Shown one piece after another: positions 19,969 through 30,317 of a stretch of DNA of 30,898 nt (positions are counted from its first letter, which is position 1; every line of letters begins with the position of its first letter). Source of the stretch: Spirogloea muscicola (Eukaryota; Streptophyta; Zygnematophyceae; Spirogloeales; Spirogloeaceae); the NCBI GenBank assembly GCA_009602725.1, contig WELB01000046.1:720177-751074 (forward strand), written 5' to 3'. A model generated the notes under the pieces. It was not told where the DNA came from. It saw only the letters and a program-made list of their open reading frames with translations, and made no database searches. The position numbers and the translations under genes were made by a program.

Positions 19969-22900
19969 ATGGGGAATGGCAAAGCCAACCCCCGGGTGTT
20001 CTTCGACGTCACCATCGGCGGCGACAAGGCCGGCCGCGTGGTCATGGAGGTCAGTGCCCCGCCCTGCTCCCAATGGTGCCTGGGCCGCCAAGCTCCAGCC
20101 GGCTCTCGCAAAGCGCTGGGCGACCACCAGGCTGGCACTGGAGTGGACGCCGCTCGTTAGAGCAGGCTTCACCTTGTTTCGCCTATCGTTAGCGTCTGAA
20201 GATTAGCGTCTGAAGAGCACTACAAGGAGAGAGCAGCTCCCCTGCCAGAAGTGCCATTCCACACAGTGCCTCACAGTGCTCTGTGTAGCTCCGAAGGCCT
20301 GTTACGATGCTACGGCGCAGGACTTGCCCGTTGTTCATCCAAGGCTGCTGTCGGAGAGAATCTTTAGAAGCTCGCTCAAAAGGGGCCAGCCAACATTCGG
20401 TTTCCCATGTCAGCTTTCATCACTAACCTTGGGAAGGGGGCTGGTTGTTGCAGCTCTTTGCAGACGTCGTCCCCAGGACCGCTGAGAACTTCCGAGCTCT
20501 CTGCACAGGTGTGCTGTCAAGCCATTGCGACTACTACTCGCAGCTTGGCTATGGGGCATGAAGTTAGCTAAACCCCAGGGCTTAGGCGGCCAGCAGTCAT
20601 CAGGGGACGTTTAAGTTGCCCTGTGATCATGCATCAATGGCTTGCAGCTTCATTGACCAGCCAAGCTCTAAGTGATGCTGCTGACGCTGTCAAGCTCAAA
20701 ACTCTGACAGCTATTGAGCCTGTATCAGACGCGGTAGGTGCACCACGTAGATGCACCAAGTCTTGAAGGGTTTGATGAGGGTTTGCTGTAATATCCTGTC
20801 GACCTGAGTTGCACTTCTTGGCGCAGGGGAGAAAGGCACGGGCAAGGTGACAGGGAAGCTGCTGCACTTCAAAGGCTCTACTGTTCATCGTGTCATTCCT
20901 GGCTTCATGGCTCAGGTGAGACCACGAGCTCGTCCCTGACAACCACTACACTTGAAGGAGGTGCTGCATCGATATTACAGAATACTTGGCTGTCACTGTA
21001 CGGCAGCCACAGACAGTCACACACCGATCCGCAAATTGAGGATCATGTGCACGAACTTTTATAATGTGTCTTCTTGGGTCCAGTGCTGCGCTGCTGGACC
21101 CAAGACAGCTGCACAGACTGACGTGCCAATGCGTAACAGACTGTACCCTAAGAAGATGTTGGGCATCAAGTCTGTCGAGCTGAGGTGGTTGTCCTTGATC
21201 ATGTTGCATGACATAGGGAGGCGACTTCACCAATAAGGATGGTGAGTGCTGCGGAGCATGAGAGTGGGCCACTTCTTTTGCGTTACAGCCCACGGAGTTG
21301 CTGCTTCCCTTGCTCAGGCAAATGAAGGTCATCTAGACATGTGTACAGGGGTCCTATAGCACTCCCTTGTTTGATGTTTGTTGGGAATGATTGCCAGGAA
21401 CATAGGGATGACGAGCCCTAAATTGTTGCAGTCGTTGTCGACTTTCAGGCACTGGTGGCGAATGCATATACGGGGGCAAATTTGCAGGCACAATCATCTT
21501 CCTAAACTGCTCAGCACAACTTGCATGGATTGCACTCATTTGTACACAGGGTTTTGTAGGAAGCAGACCTCTCCTATGCCACTGTGAAGCCTAGAACATG
21601 TCTGGAGTCTGTTCTGAGAACTGCCAGAGCGGGCTTCCGTTTCACGTGCATGATTGTGCAGTTGAGAGTTCCATGTGTGAATGCTCGCCATTCTCATTGC
21701 TCACTGAGCTGTTTACAGACGAGAACTTCAAACTCAAGCACGACGGGCCTGGGGTTCTCTCAATGGCAAATGCTGGTCCAAATACCAATGGATCCCAGTT
21801 TTTCATCACGTTCAAATCAACGCCACACTTGGATGGGTGCGTTTCTAGCACTTGCCCAGACACGTGAGGGCTTGCCCATGTTGGCGCTCTCTATGGCTGA
21901 TGCACCCCAATTTACCTGTACAGCACCAGGATACAGGGGAAGCATATTGTCCATGTACTATTATCTTCAGTAACACAGAGTGGACCAGTGCATCATTGTT
22001 CTCTGCTGTGCACCAGCAAGATGACGAGTCATGTTGATCCTTTGCTGGTTTTCTGGCTGGTCATTGAATGTTTCATGCTGCCCCCTGCTTTGAACAGGAA
22101 GCACGTTGTTTTTGGAAAGGTGCTTGAGGGGATGGACGTTGTACGCAAGATGGAGGCCTCACCAACAGGCCAAAGGGACAAGCCTGTCTTGCCGATCAGA
22201 ATTGCAAACAGCGGAGTCCTCGAGGAAAGTGACCTTGCAAAGGGCAAGATCGACAAGGCTGAGGACAAGAAGGACAAGAAGGAAAAGAAGAGACCCAGAG
22301 AGGATGCTGGTGATGGAGAGGGCTCCAGAAAGACTGCCAAGAAGGATAAGAATGCCAAGAAGAAGGAGAAGGTCAAGAAGAAGAGGTCCAAGTACGCATC
22401 GGAGTCAGAGTCCTACTCAGAGTCTGATTCTGCATCCTACTCGACCTCGGAGTCATCCTCCTACACGTCCAGCTCTGACTACTCCTCAGAGTCCGGTAGT
22501 GAGAGTGATTCCAGCGAGATAGAACAACGTGAGGCTAGGAAAGGGGGCAGATCAAAAGGCTCGAAAGGAAACACCAAGACGCTTCCCAGCAAGAGAAGCG
22601 CCACCGAGCCCGAGAAGAGGAAGAGGTGAGTGCTTGTCCAGAACTTTCAGGGCCACCTTGTGACCATGGAGCCTGCTTGCAACCGTGGCGCCTGCATGTG
22701 CATCTATAGTACGCACACGACAGTGCACAGATGGCTGGCTAAAGGCAGCTAGGAATTTTGCGTGCTGCCCAGTCAATGTACGTGCCAAGTAAGCCTGCCT
22801 GCTGGTGTGCGCTCCATCCATATCCTCAGGTTCCGTCATTAGACTAGGATGGGTGTTGGTTGAGCACGATGGAACTCCTGAATTCTGCTTTGCCTTGTTG

Positions 22901-24754
22901 TCCTTGTTAGTTCACGGAAGCGCAACAAGAAGGAGGGTGACAGAGACAGCCAAAGTGACAGCGAGAGAGATGGAGAGTACGAGCGCAGACAGGCAAGCAA
23001 AGGAGCGAAGAGAAGAGGTGAGTCGGCTCAACTCCATACTACTGCGACACTTGGGCCCACTGGCTAGAGAAGCTAGTCCTGCAGGGGGTGTTGCTAATGC
23101 AGGCAGTTTGGCTTTCGAAGCCTGCAGATTACTGCAGGTCACTACTGGTTCTTGTCTGCCTTCAGGGCATGTCAAGCTGCATAGCAACCTGTGCATAGGA
23201 GTATTCAGACCTCCTCGCTGACCCGAGGCAAGTGCTTGATGGTATCCCGCACAACAGACAAGAGCAAAGCAGGTGACAAAGAAGAAGCAGGTATGAAGCT
23301 GTCAGTTGATCAGCAGGGCTCGGAGGCGCTGCTCAGCAAGTCCAAGGTGCAGAAGAGTAGGAGGGAGGAGGAGCAGCGAGGGGGCTTGCAAGGGGTCGAG
23401 CCATCAAACAGGCACGGCGTAGCCGGCAGGAAGGTGGCCGAGAAGAGCGCGCTCGGCGACAGCGGCACCCAAGGCAAGGTGGTGGACAGGAAGGTGGCTG
23501 TGCATGACAGACTGGGTGCACGGGAGATGCCGGCGAATGCGACAGAGGAAGGCGGAGCAGCAGAGGACGGACGTGGGGGGACACATGAAGGGAGCACCGC
23601 AGCAGCTCAGCCGCCGGTCGGAGGGGCGAGGATCGAGTACAACGAGGACGGCACGATCAAGAGGATCAGGCGTGGCAGAGGGTTCAGTCAGCAGTACTCT
23701 TTTGCGAGGAGGTATCGGACACCCTCTCCTGAGCAAGACAACAAAAGAGTCGATGCTGCAAGGGCAAGCTATCGGGATGACAGATCATACAGGTATGTCA
23801 GCTATCTATGCTTGAGACAGGCTGTAGGTCCTTGCAGCTCAAAGACAAAGCCTGTGTGCACTTGTGCTTCACCCAGTGATGTTAGGACAGCAGGCTGCAT
23901 CTCTACCTTGCTCGCTCCCTTGGCTGGTTACGTGCTGTGCTCATGGCAGATGTGAGGTAGTCGAGAGGCAGAGGAAGTCTAGGCTTCTGTTTGTCATGCA
24001 CTTTGTGTTGAACGTAGCTTTCAGTCGTGTGTGCATAGTATGTGTCCGCAAAGTGCCGGCAAGCTGTGAAGGTAGTGGAAGCCATGGTTTGTGGTTGGAA
24101 GCTGGGTTGGTGGACAAACAGGCTGCCATGCCTATGTTGATGACGAGTAGGGAGCTATGACTTGTCATGCAGGGGCAATCACGACGACCGACGACATGGG
24201 AGGGAAGGAGACAGGGACGAAAGGTACACGGATTGTTGGCAGATGATTTACTTTTGCTTTGAAGATCTGGAATGACTATGCAAGAATGAATGCGGCGAAG
24301 TCTGGGGTCGCATCACACATGATCCTGCGACTTCTTGGTGCACGCGGAAGGAGGGCTCCTAGATCAGATTATGACAGCTCATCAATGCAACTAGTGATTC
24401 ACATTCTACTACAAGGTGTTGTTGGACATGGACGTGTTGCACTGCACCGGTCATCTCGCATTCGCGCTGCCTGTAGCAATGGTCTAGATTTCATGAGCAC
24501 GACAAGAGTGATTGATGTGTCACGATGTATGCAGGTACGGAGGTCGGCGCTACAGTGATCGTGAGGGGGGCGGTGCTTCCATGGATGCCAGGTGGAGGAC
24601 GGGAAGGGGGGAGTACGACAGGAGTAAGGACAGGAGGGACAGGGGCGGAGCACGAGGCAGAGATGAAGACAACAAACCTGATGACCCTCCCTCACCGCAC
24701 TATAGGAAGCGGGGCTTGGTGAGCTATGAGGAGGGGGACTCGCCATCTGAGTGA
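19969..24754 (+). CDS. Multidomain SR/K-rich nuclear cyclophilin (CYP63/CYP95/PPIG type)
   Basis: Eleven exons chain in phase to exactly 616 codons: 19969-20049, 20454-20508, 20827-20915, 21217-21241, 21449-21487, 21719-21836, 22098-22625, 22911-23017, 23258-23792, 24173-24223, 24535-24754. Residues 1-~170 are a complete cyclophilin domain: [49 protein letters not shown], the [10 protein letters not shown] loop, [11 protein letters not shown], and [14 protein letters not shown]. The catalytic Arg and Phe are present. The cyclosporin-contact Trp is His (TPHLDG), as is usual in SR-type cyclophilins. The rest is low complexity: Lys-rich ([11 protein letters not shown]), Ser/Glu/Tyr-rich ([11 protein letters not shown]), and a conserved [20 protein letters not shown] box as in plant CYP63/95, ending [14 protein letters not shown]. 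It is probably a peptidyl-prolyl isomerase in nuclear speckles that acts with SR splicing factors. Exon 4 is only 25 bases. The intron after exon 5 appears to use a GC donor. The exon 9 acceptor (23257) was chosen by phase. Confidence 0.9.
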
Positions 24755-25990
24755 TACTCACTCGCTCTGTTTGTTATAGCTTCCATTGATTACTTCAGGT
24801 GAAGCTCTGGCATGCATGTCTAAACCCTTGCCAGCATTGTTAATGTATCATCCGAAGTGCACACAAGTGTGAAAGGAAGATCTTCTCGAGGCTCTTACTA
24901 CCTTCTCGTTCTAGCATGGTGACCTGTCAGAAGTTCTTGGGTCACAGCTGCCTGACCGGTTCTTTGAACCCCCCTGTCAATGTTATCCTGCGCATCATCA
25001 GAACATATGCGCCTATTCTGAGCACCTTGGTACTCGGTAATACTTCCACTGGAGGTTGTGTTCCAACCACTTCAAGATGAAAACACCAAGTAGAGTGCCG
25101 CTCAGGTCAGAAGCAGTTGAAAGTCCTGCTCTCATCCAACCTTGCCTGCCAGAGTTGACGGAGTCAGGATCCTGTACTGCGACTCTAATTCCGTATGAGC
25201 ACCTTCAAGACCTTGTCCGTCTGCGAGCTGCATGACTTGGACTTGAGAAAGACCAGGATGTGACTTGCAAGGTCTGACAATGGGTGGCAACACTCGAGGT
25301 CCTGGAGAGAGAACAGCCATTGCTTGCAGTCTGAGCTGAGGACAATGTGATTGTGTTGTTGAGTGAAACAATAAGAGGACACCCTCGACAACTTTCTGCT
25401 GTCTAGTATGCAAAAGCATGACACCTGCATTGGGTGAGGCAGTGGCATACCGCCCAGGCAGGTGCGCTGAACATGGAAGAATGAATGCGTGGCAGCCTTA
25501 AAGCGCCTTGTATTGTCAGCTTACAAAGGGGTAGAGGATATTCCTATTGCCCTACAGAGGCAGTGAGCACCGTCGGCAGCACTGCCAGCAGTTGAGCAGG
25601 CCAGAGTTGGACGCTTGCAGAGCGGGAAGAGCTTGAGGGGCTGGCTACGCGAAGTGCAGCTTTTCGTGACGTGTAAGATGGCAGGACCAGGGGAAGACTA
25701 GCTGGCAAGCCAAGTCCCTCGGCCGGCAGGTCGAACTGGACGGATCGGCTGCCATGGAGTCGGAGTCTCGCTGGGGGTGGGGGGGCTGTGCACGATGAGG
25801 GAGCCGCATGAGGGCTCTTAGGATGCTGGCAATATAATGGCCCAATGCCGATGAGCACGCCCTTACAGGTGGGCGTCAGCACTGAGCATGCTCTGAGATC
25901 AGCGTGCAGTATGCGCCAGCCGCATGGATCTGCGACGGAGATGCGTGCAAAGAGCGAGGGAAGCGCATGGTCAGGTCGCGAGGTCGCAGC
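24755..25990. other. Spacer between cyclophilin and coiled-coil gene
   Basis: It contains the cyclophilin 3' UTR and about 1 kb with stops in all frames. No coding similarity, RNA gene or family repeat was recognised. GC content rises from about 25.55 kb toward the next gene. Confidence 0.45.
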
Positions 25991-26091
25991 CCAATCAAGT
26001 GTGCCGGAGCGGACACTTGTCCTCGAGTCCAACGATGGCGCCGTAGTCATGCAAGGCAGCGCTGTCTCGACACGAGCCACCGCGGCGGCAG

Positions 26092-26166
26092 ATGTGGGCG
26101 GTGGCGCTATCAAGGGCTGGGCTCATCATCGGGCGGGGGCGTGCGGGAGAGAGGGGTGAAAGGGAG

Positions 26167-26202
<36 letters not shown>

Positions 26203-27753
26203 TCCGCGGCAGCTGCCTCGACGGACCCTGCTCCTGCTCCTGCTGCTGACAATGCTGGCGCGCAGCCCAACGCCGCGCTACGACCAGTGGACCCAGCGCC
26301 CGCACCGCTGCACGGCCCTGGCCCGGAGCAGGCCAACGGCAGCTCGGACAAGTGCGACGCGGCGAAGGAGGTCCCGCGCGCAGACGCGGACGGGCCTGCA
26401 GCCAAGCGCCCCAAGCTGGAGACCCGGAAGAGTGCGCCGAGCGCCGCAGCGGAGGAGGACGGCGGCGGCAGCAGGTCCGGCGACAAGGCGGCGGCGGTGT
26501 CGGGGCAGGTGACGGTGGCCATTCCCGGCCCGGCCGGCGGCCAGGTGGCGGGCTTCCCTCCGGGCGTTGACGAAGTTCTGGTGCTGCCTGACACGCTCGC
26601 GAGCCAGCCGGGGCAGCTGGACCAGAAGGTCAAGGTGGCCATGGAGGAGCTCCTGAGCAAGCACGGGTCGGTGCTGGCGGAGCTGGAGCAGGAGCTGGAG
26701 GCGTGCGTGCAGCGCAGCGGGGCGGAGGACCACCGCGTGGTCGAGGCGCGGGCCCGGGCGACTCAGGCGGAGCTGGCGCTCAAGCGCGCCGAGGAGGCCG
26801 TCAGGATAGCCAGGAAGGCCGCCCGCAACCTGCAGGAGGCCGCTCAGGCTGCTGAGGACAGGTGCGCTGCAGGCCCGCTTCGCCACAGCACTTTGGCGGC
26901 CCCCTTGATCCGCATGTGATGTTGCAGATCATTTGCCCTCTGCCTCTGTCACAGTGGGCGAACTCCAGCATGCTTGCACCTGATACGGACACCCAAGGTC
27001 AAATGTCACGACCGCACCAAAGGTTGGCTGAATCTGCCATTCACTCGGGTGCAGAGCCCGGGAGGCGAGGCAAGTCTCGGATGAGGCCAGGGAGCGGCTG
27101 TTACAGGTCAGGTTGCGGCTGCAGAGAGTGCAGGACGCCACCCTCGGCCGCTTGGAGAGCCACAAGAGCCAGTAAGGGGCCCCAGCTTTTGGCAACATGC
27201 TGTCGACATGATGAGCTGCTGGCGTGATCATTGTCCCCCTTTAGCCTCAGGGTCGCTCTGACCTTTGCAGGCTTCTACTTGGCCACCAGCACCTTGCAAG
27301 CATGCTGTCATGCACGGCATGCATGGCAGCAGAATGCTTTCTCTGGCCTGCACAACAAGATAACTCACACCAAGCAGAAGCGGTCCTTCTTGAGAGTCCT
27401 GCACCTCTTGCTTCCCTACTAGCCCTGATCTTGCAAGCAGACCGTGGCTACTGGGTGCATGCGCAGCGTGGAGGCGGCCTACAAGGAGCTGAAGGATGCG
27501 ACCATCATGCTAGCCCTGGGCGATGAGGCTCATGGCAGCATTTCGGCGATGGCCAAGCTCCAAGAGGGGGTGACTGCGCTTGCATCCAGCTGGTTCCACT
27601 ACACTGTGGAGCAGCACCGCTTCAAGGTGGCCAGTGGTGAGGGTAAGAGCCAGTTACCTTCTGCAGATGTGTGACCACGCCGGGTTGGGGTGAGCAGCGG
27701 CCCCTGCTAATGCCGGCGACACAGGCCCAGTCATTGGCCTCAAGAGTTTCTAG
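26092..27753 (+). CDS. Unrecognised coiled-coil protein with poly-Ala run and candidate NLS
   Basis: Exons 26092-26861, 27055-27106, 27441-27642 and 27725-27753 add up to 351 codons, all GT-AG and phase-consistent; exon 2 could instead extend to 27171. The N-terminal ~150 residues are disordered: a 13-Ala tract encoded by GCC repeats (26167-26203), Pro/Ala-rich segments, and a basic AAKRPKLETRK stretch that resembles a monopartite nuclear localisation signal. A GVDEVLVLPDTLASQPGQLD segment follows, then a long heptad-like helix (KVAMEELLSKHGSVLAELEQ, ARATQAELALKRAEEAVRIA). This continues through AREARQVSDEARERLLQ and VEAAYKELKDATIMLALG, followed by TALASSWFHYTVEQHRFK. The end is short (PVIGLKSF). 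I do not recognise the family; helix-mediated assembly in the nucleus is the most that can be inferred. The ATG at 26092 is the first in the open frame and was chosen for that reason. Confidence 0.6.
26167..26203 (+). repeat. GCC trinucleotide run coding poly-Ala
   Basis: About twelve GCC units in frame inside the coiled-coil gene. Such runs expand by slippage. Similar CCG/CGG runs occur at 3708-3727 (leader of the MOM1-like gene) and 16757-16778 (poly-Pro of the UBL protein). Confidence 0.9.
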
Positions 27754-28340
27754 CTCCTACGACGGTAGCCACTGACAACACCTTTGGAGCTGGCGTAGTT
27801 GTCAGTCTCTGGCAGGGCTCGCACATAGTTCCTAAAGAACATTACACCTGCGACTGGAGCCTTCAGGTAACTACACTGCCTGCCACAAGCTAATGGCACA
27901 CAAGCAGAGTAGAAGCCGTATCCTAAAAATTCCTGTCCAAGACTTTCAGCTACACCTCCTACCTCAAAGTAGCAGCAATAAGTGGTATTGTTGACCTTGA
28001 GATCGGTGAGGTCATTGATTAGTTGGGCGCCTTCATGCTAACTGCAGGGTTCCATCAGTTCTGAAACTTTCATTTGGGTCCTGCATCTGTCACTTTGGCA
28101 GCTATCGCCAGGCTGTCCATAGCATTGAACAGCTTGACTGACTTGCCTGTAGAGTGCCCGTCTTGTAGCGTTGCCATGCCCCTGCCCCCCCGAGGAGACA
28201 TGGGCGCCACACCTGACTCCAGGAAAGCCGTTTAGGTACATAGTCTGCTTTACGCATCTTGTGGGCACTGTTACCAACTTACAGCTTACCGAGTGCCAAA
28301 GCGCCTTCGCCTCTGATTGCTAGTGAAGCGTACTTTGTCC
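27754..28340. other. Spacer, no gene seen
   Basis: Low-GC stretch after the coiled-coil gene with stops in all frames. Nothing identified besides a presumed 3' UTR. Confidence 0.4.
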
Positions 28341-28549
28341 GACACCCGGACCAACCACTAAGGTCGCCCCATGTATGAGAAGAGCCACACAAATTTGCAG
28401 AAAGAATGGACACAGTCTGCCTGTGTCAGTGGAGGCCATGCACCCCAGTTGGAGNCCCCCGTGCCGCCGCCCCCGCCGCCAGGCCCCCCCACGGCCTCCC
28501 TCGCTCAACTTGGCTCGTCCTCGATCTAGAAGAAGCCGCGCTCCCGACT

Positions 28550-28760
28550 TGACTGGTGGCTGTGAGAAGAAGTGGCACTCCCCACGGGGGCAAGGGCTGT
28601 GAAAAGCCAGCCCGACAAGAATTGACAGAGGCTCGGAGGGGCCGAAAGCAATTAGCAGCTGTGAGAGTTGAGGCTCCTCACTCGTACCTACTGAGTGAGT
28701 GGTCCATCCTCCACCCGTTTGTGAGAGGCCAGCCCGAAAGATTGGACAAGGTCGACTCTG
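28550..28760 (-). repeat. Inverted copy of the retroelement tail
   Basis: Read on the minus strand, 28645-28550 closely follows plus-strand 817-897: CTCTGTCAATTCT, GGGCTGGCTTTTCACAGCCC (28613-28594), TTGCCCCC, GGGGAGTGCCACTTC. A further GGCCAGCCCGAAAGATTGGA unit lies at 28732-28751. A single undetermined base is at 28455 in a C-rich run. Confidence 0.6.
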
Positions 28761-28816
28761 CAAGGTCGAACAAGGTCAATCTGCGCTCATTCGGTAGGAA
28801 CTGAGCTCTTCTCATT

Positions 28817-28860
28817 CAATGGGCCACCCTTTCCTTTCATGCGCACCGCGCGCCTTCGAG
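28817..28860 (+). repeat. ATGCGC box copy
   Basis: CAATGGGCCACCC, a pyrimidine run, then TTTCATGCGCACCGCGCGCC. It matches the core of the boxes at 29168 and 29529, and a long frame starting MRTARLRDIGERFPRT opens at 28839. No protein family recognised. Confidence 0.55.
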
Positions 28861-29125
28861 ACATCGGTGAGCGATTTCCACGTACCTGCTTTTTTATGTA
28901 CCTACTCGTGGTTACTGAGCGGGTCAGCTCAGCAGCAGGGTATGTGCACCTGTCAACGTGCTTGATTCTTACTTGGCCGCTCAGGCCCTCCATCGCTCAC
29001 TACACAGTCCCTATTTCCCTTCGAGAGAAAGGTCTCCTGTGGTGGATGGCTGTCATTTTGGCCAGCCGGAGAAAAGATTGGCCAAGCCCCCTTCTCTTGG
29101 CCCCCTTATCTTTGCGCTAGTTTTT

Positions 29126-29610
29126 GTCTGAACAATGTATTGGCTTGAATTGGCCTCGCTTTGCTTTCATGCGCACCGCGTGCCTTCTCTCTTCTGCCTG
29201 CCGCCGGCGGCGTCGCCCCCCCCCGGTCGTCGCACGCGCTCCCGTGGGCCCCTCCAGGCCCCGATTGGTTTACCGCGGCGCGCCACTCGCCCTGCCGACC
29301 CCCGCTCTCCTGCCGGGCCTACACATTCCTTGGGCCACTGCCAGTGCCTTACATTGGAAGATCTGTCTCATTGGGCTGGCCACCATTATTTGGGCTGGCT
29401 TCCCACAGCCCTCGCCCCCTTTTGGGAGAGCGATCTCTCACCCCCCTTGCCTTACATTGGAGGAGCTGCAACCCATTACTGCGTTACCAGGACATTTGTA
29501 CGGCTAGAATTTGCCTCTCTTTCAGATTCATGCGCACCGCGCGCCTTCTCTCAGAGGAGCTGCTTCTCCTTACATTGGAAGAGCTGCTTCCTTTCCTCGC
29601 TTGGACGCTT
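29126..29610 (+). repeat. Repeat block with two ATGCGC boxes and three CCTTACATTGGA units
   Basis: ATGCGC boxes lie at about 29134-29190 and 29505-29552. Three CCTTACATTGGA(A/G)GA units start near 29348, 29450 and 29569, spaced about 100-120 bases apart. A family stem-loop (GGGCTGGCTTCCCACAGCCC) is at 29392-29411. GC-rich stretches (29195-29330 and 29610-29740) follow the boxes, as at the host gene starts. No intact gene recognised. Confidence 0.55.
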
Positions 29611-29726
29611 GCCCGCATTGCCGCGCCGGCCCTCGACAGCCGCGGCCCCCTCCGCTCCACGGGGGAGCGCCGCCTCCCGCTCTCCGGGCCCCCCGCCACT
29701 GAACGCGCGCCGCCTGCTCTCCGCCC

Positions 29727-30317
29727 GTGGCATGGCCGCGCTTTGTCCTCTCGTTCTGCCTGTCCTCTCAAGTGGCGTTGGAGAGCACTGGGGTGATGCC
29801 CATCCTCCTCCGCAATGGGGTCCCTCGGACGAGGCGTGTCGATCTGGTCGGCGTCCCCCTGGGAGGTGGCAAGCGGCTCCTCATGGACGTTGTCCTCACC
29901 GACAGCTTCCGGACAAAGGGCCCCATTACTTCTGAGACCGGCTACGCTGTGAAGGTAGCCGAACGGAAGAAGCTGCACAAGTACAAGGATCACCCGGCGG
30001 GTGATACCTTTTACCCCCTGGCCATGGACATCCATGGGTGTTACGGGGGTCGGTGGTCCTCGTTACTTTCGCTGCTGGCCTCTCAAGCTGACCAGCGGCG
30101 TCGGGAGCAGGGTGCTGCCCTTCCCGGTGGCTCGGTGCCTTTGGGTCTGGTGTCCTGCTACCGTATGCGACTGTCTATGTCCCTGCAGCGCTCCCAAGCG
30201 CTTGCTTTGCACCGCCGCGCTGGTCGCGCCCTTGCAGCAGCCTCTGGCTTGCGCAGCGGGGTTGCTCTTCCTCCCCTCAGCTCATCTGACTTCCTACTGC
30301 TGACACGGGGGTATTGA
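29727..30317 (+). pseudogene. Retroelement endonuclease C-terminal fragment, open to its natural stop
   Basis: An open frame of 196 codons with homology from about residue 15. It aligns with the fragment at 117-600: ESTGVMP versus ENYGVMP, RRVDLV then D after 14 residues (D39 and D54), KYKDHPAGDTFYPLAMDIHG versus KYADHPPEDKFFPLANDIHG, and CYRMRLSMSLQRSQALALH. It ends SDFLLLTRGY with TGA at 30315-30317, the same end as the other copies. The nuclease core and C terminus are uninterrupted, but the zinc knuckle and the RT domain are missing, as expected of 5'-truncated retrotransposition. The tail has a weaker hairpin (CTGGCTGGCATTTCACAGCC) near 30368. Confidence 0.72.

Noticed and set aside
20187-20218. 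Doubled TTAGCGTCTGAAGA in the first cyclophilin intron
   Set aside because: A simple two-unit duplication with no further copies seen; most likely slippage.
25995-26886. Long minus-strand reading frames of over 200 codons opposite the coiled-coil gene
   Set aside because: They arise from the GC-rich coding strand read in reverse (poly-Ala read as low-complexity Ala/Ser/Gly); no family similarity or consistent splice signals.
28839-29120. A 93-codon frame starting MRTARLRDIG as a gene
   Set aside because: It begins in the repeated ATGCGC box and its sequence has no recognisable fold or homologue in the window. Likely chance extension of a repeat.
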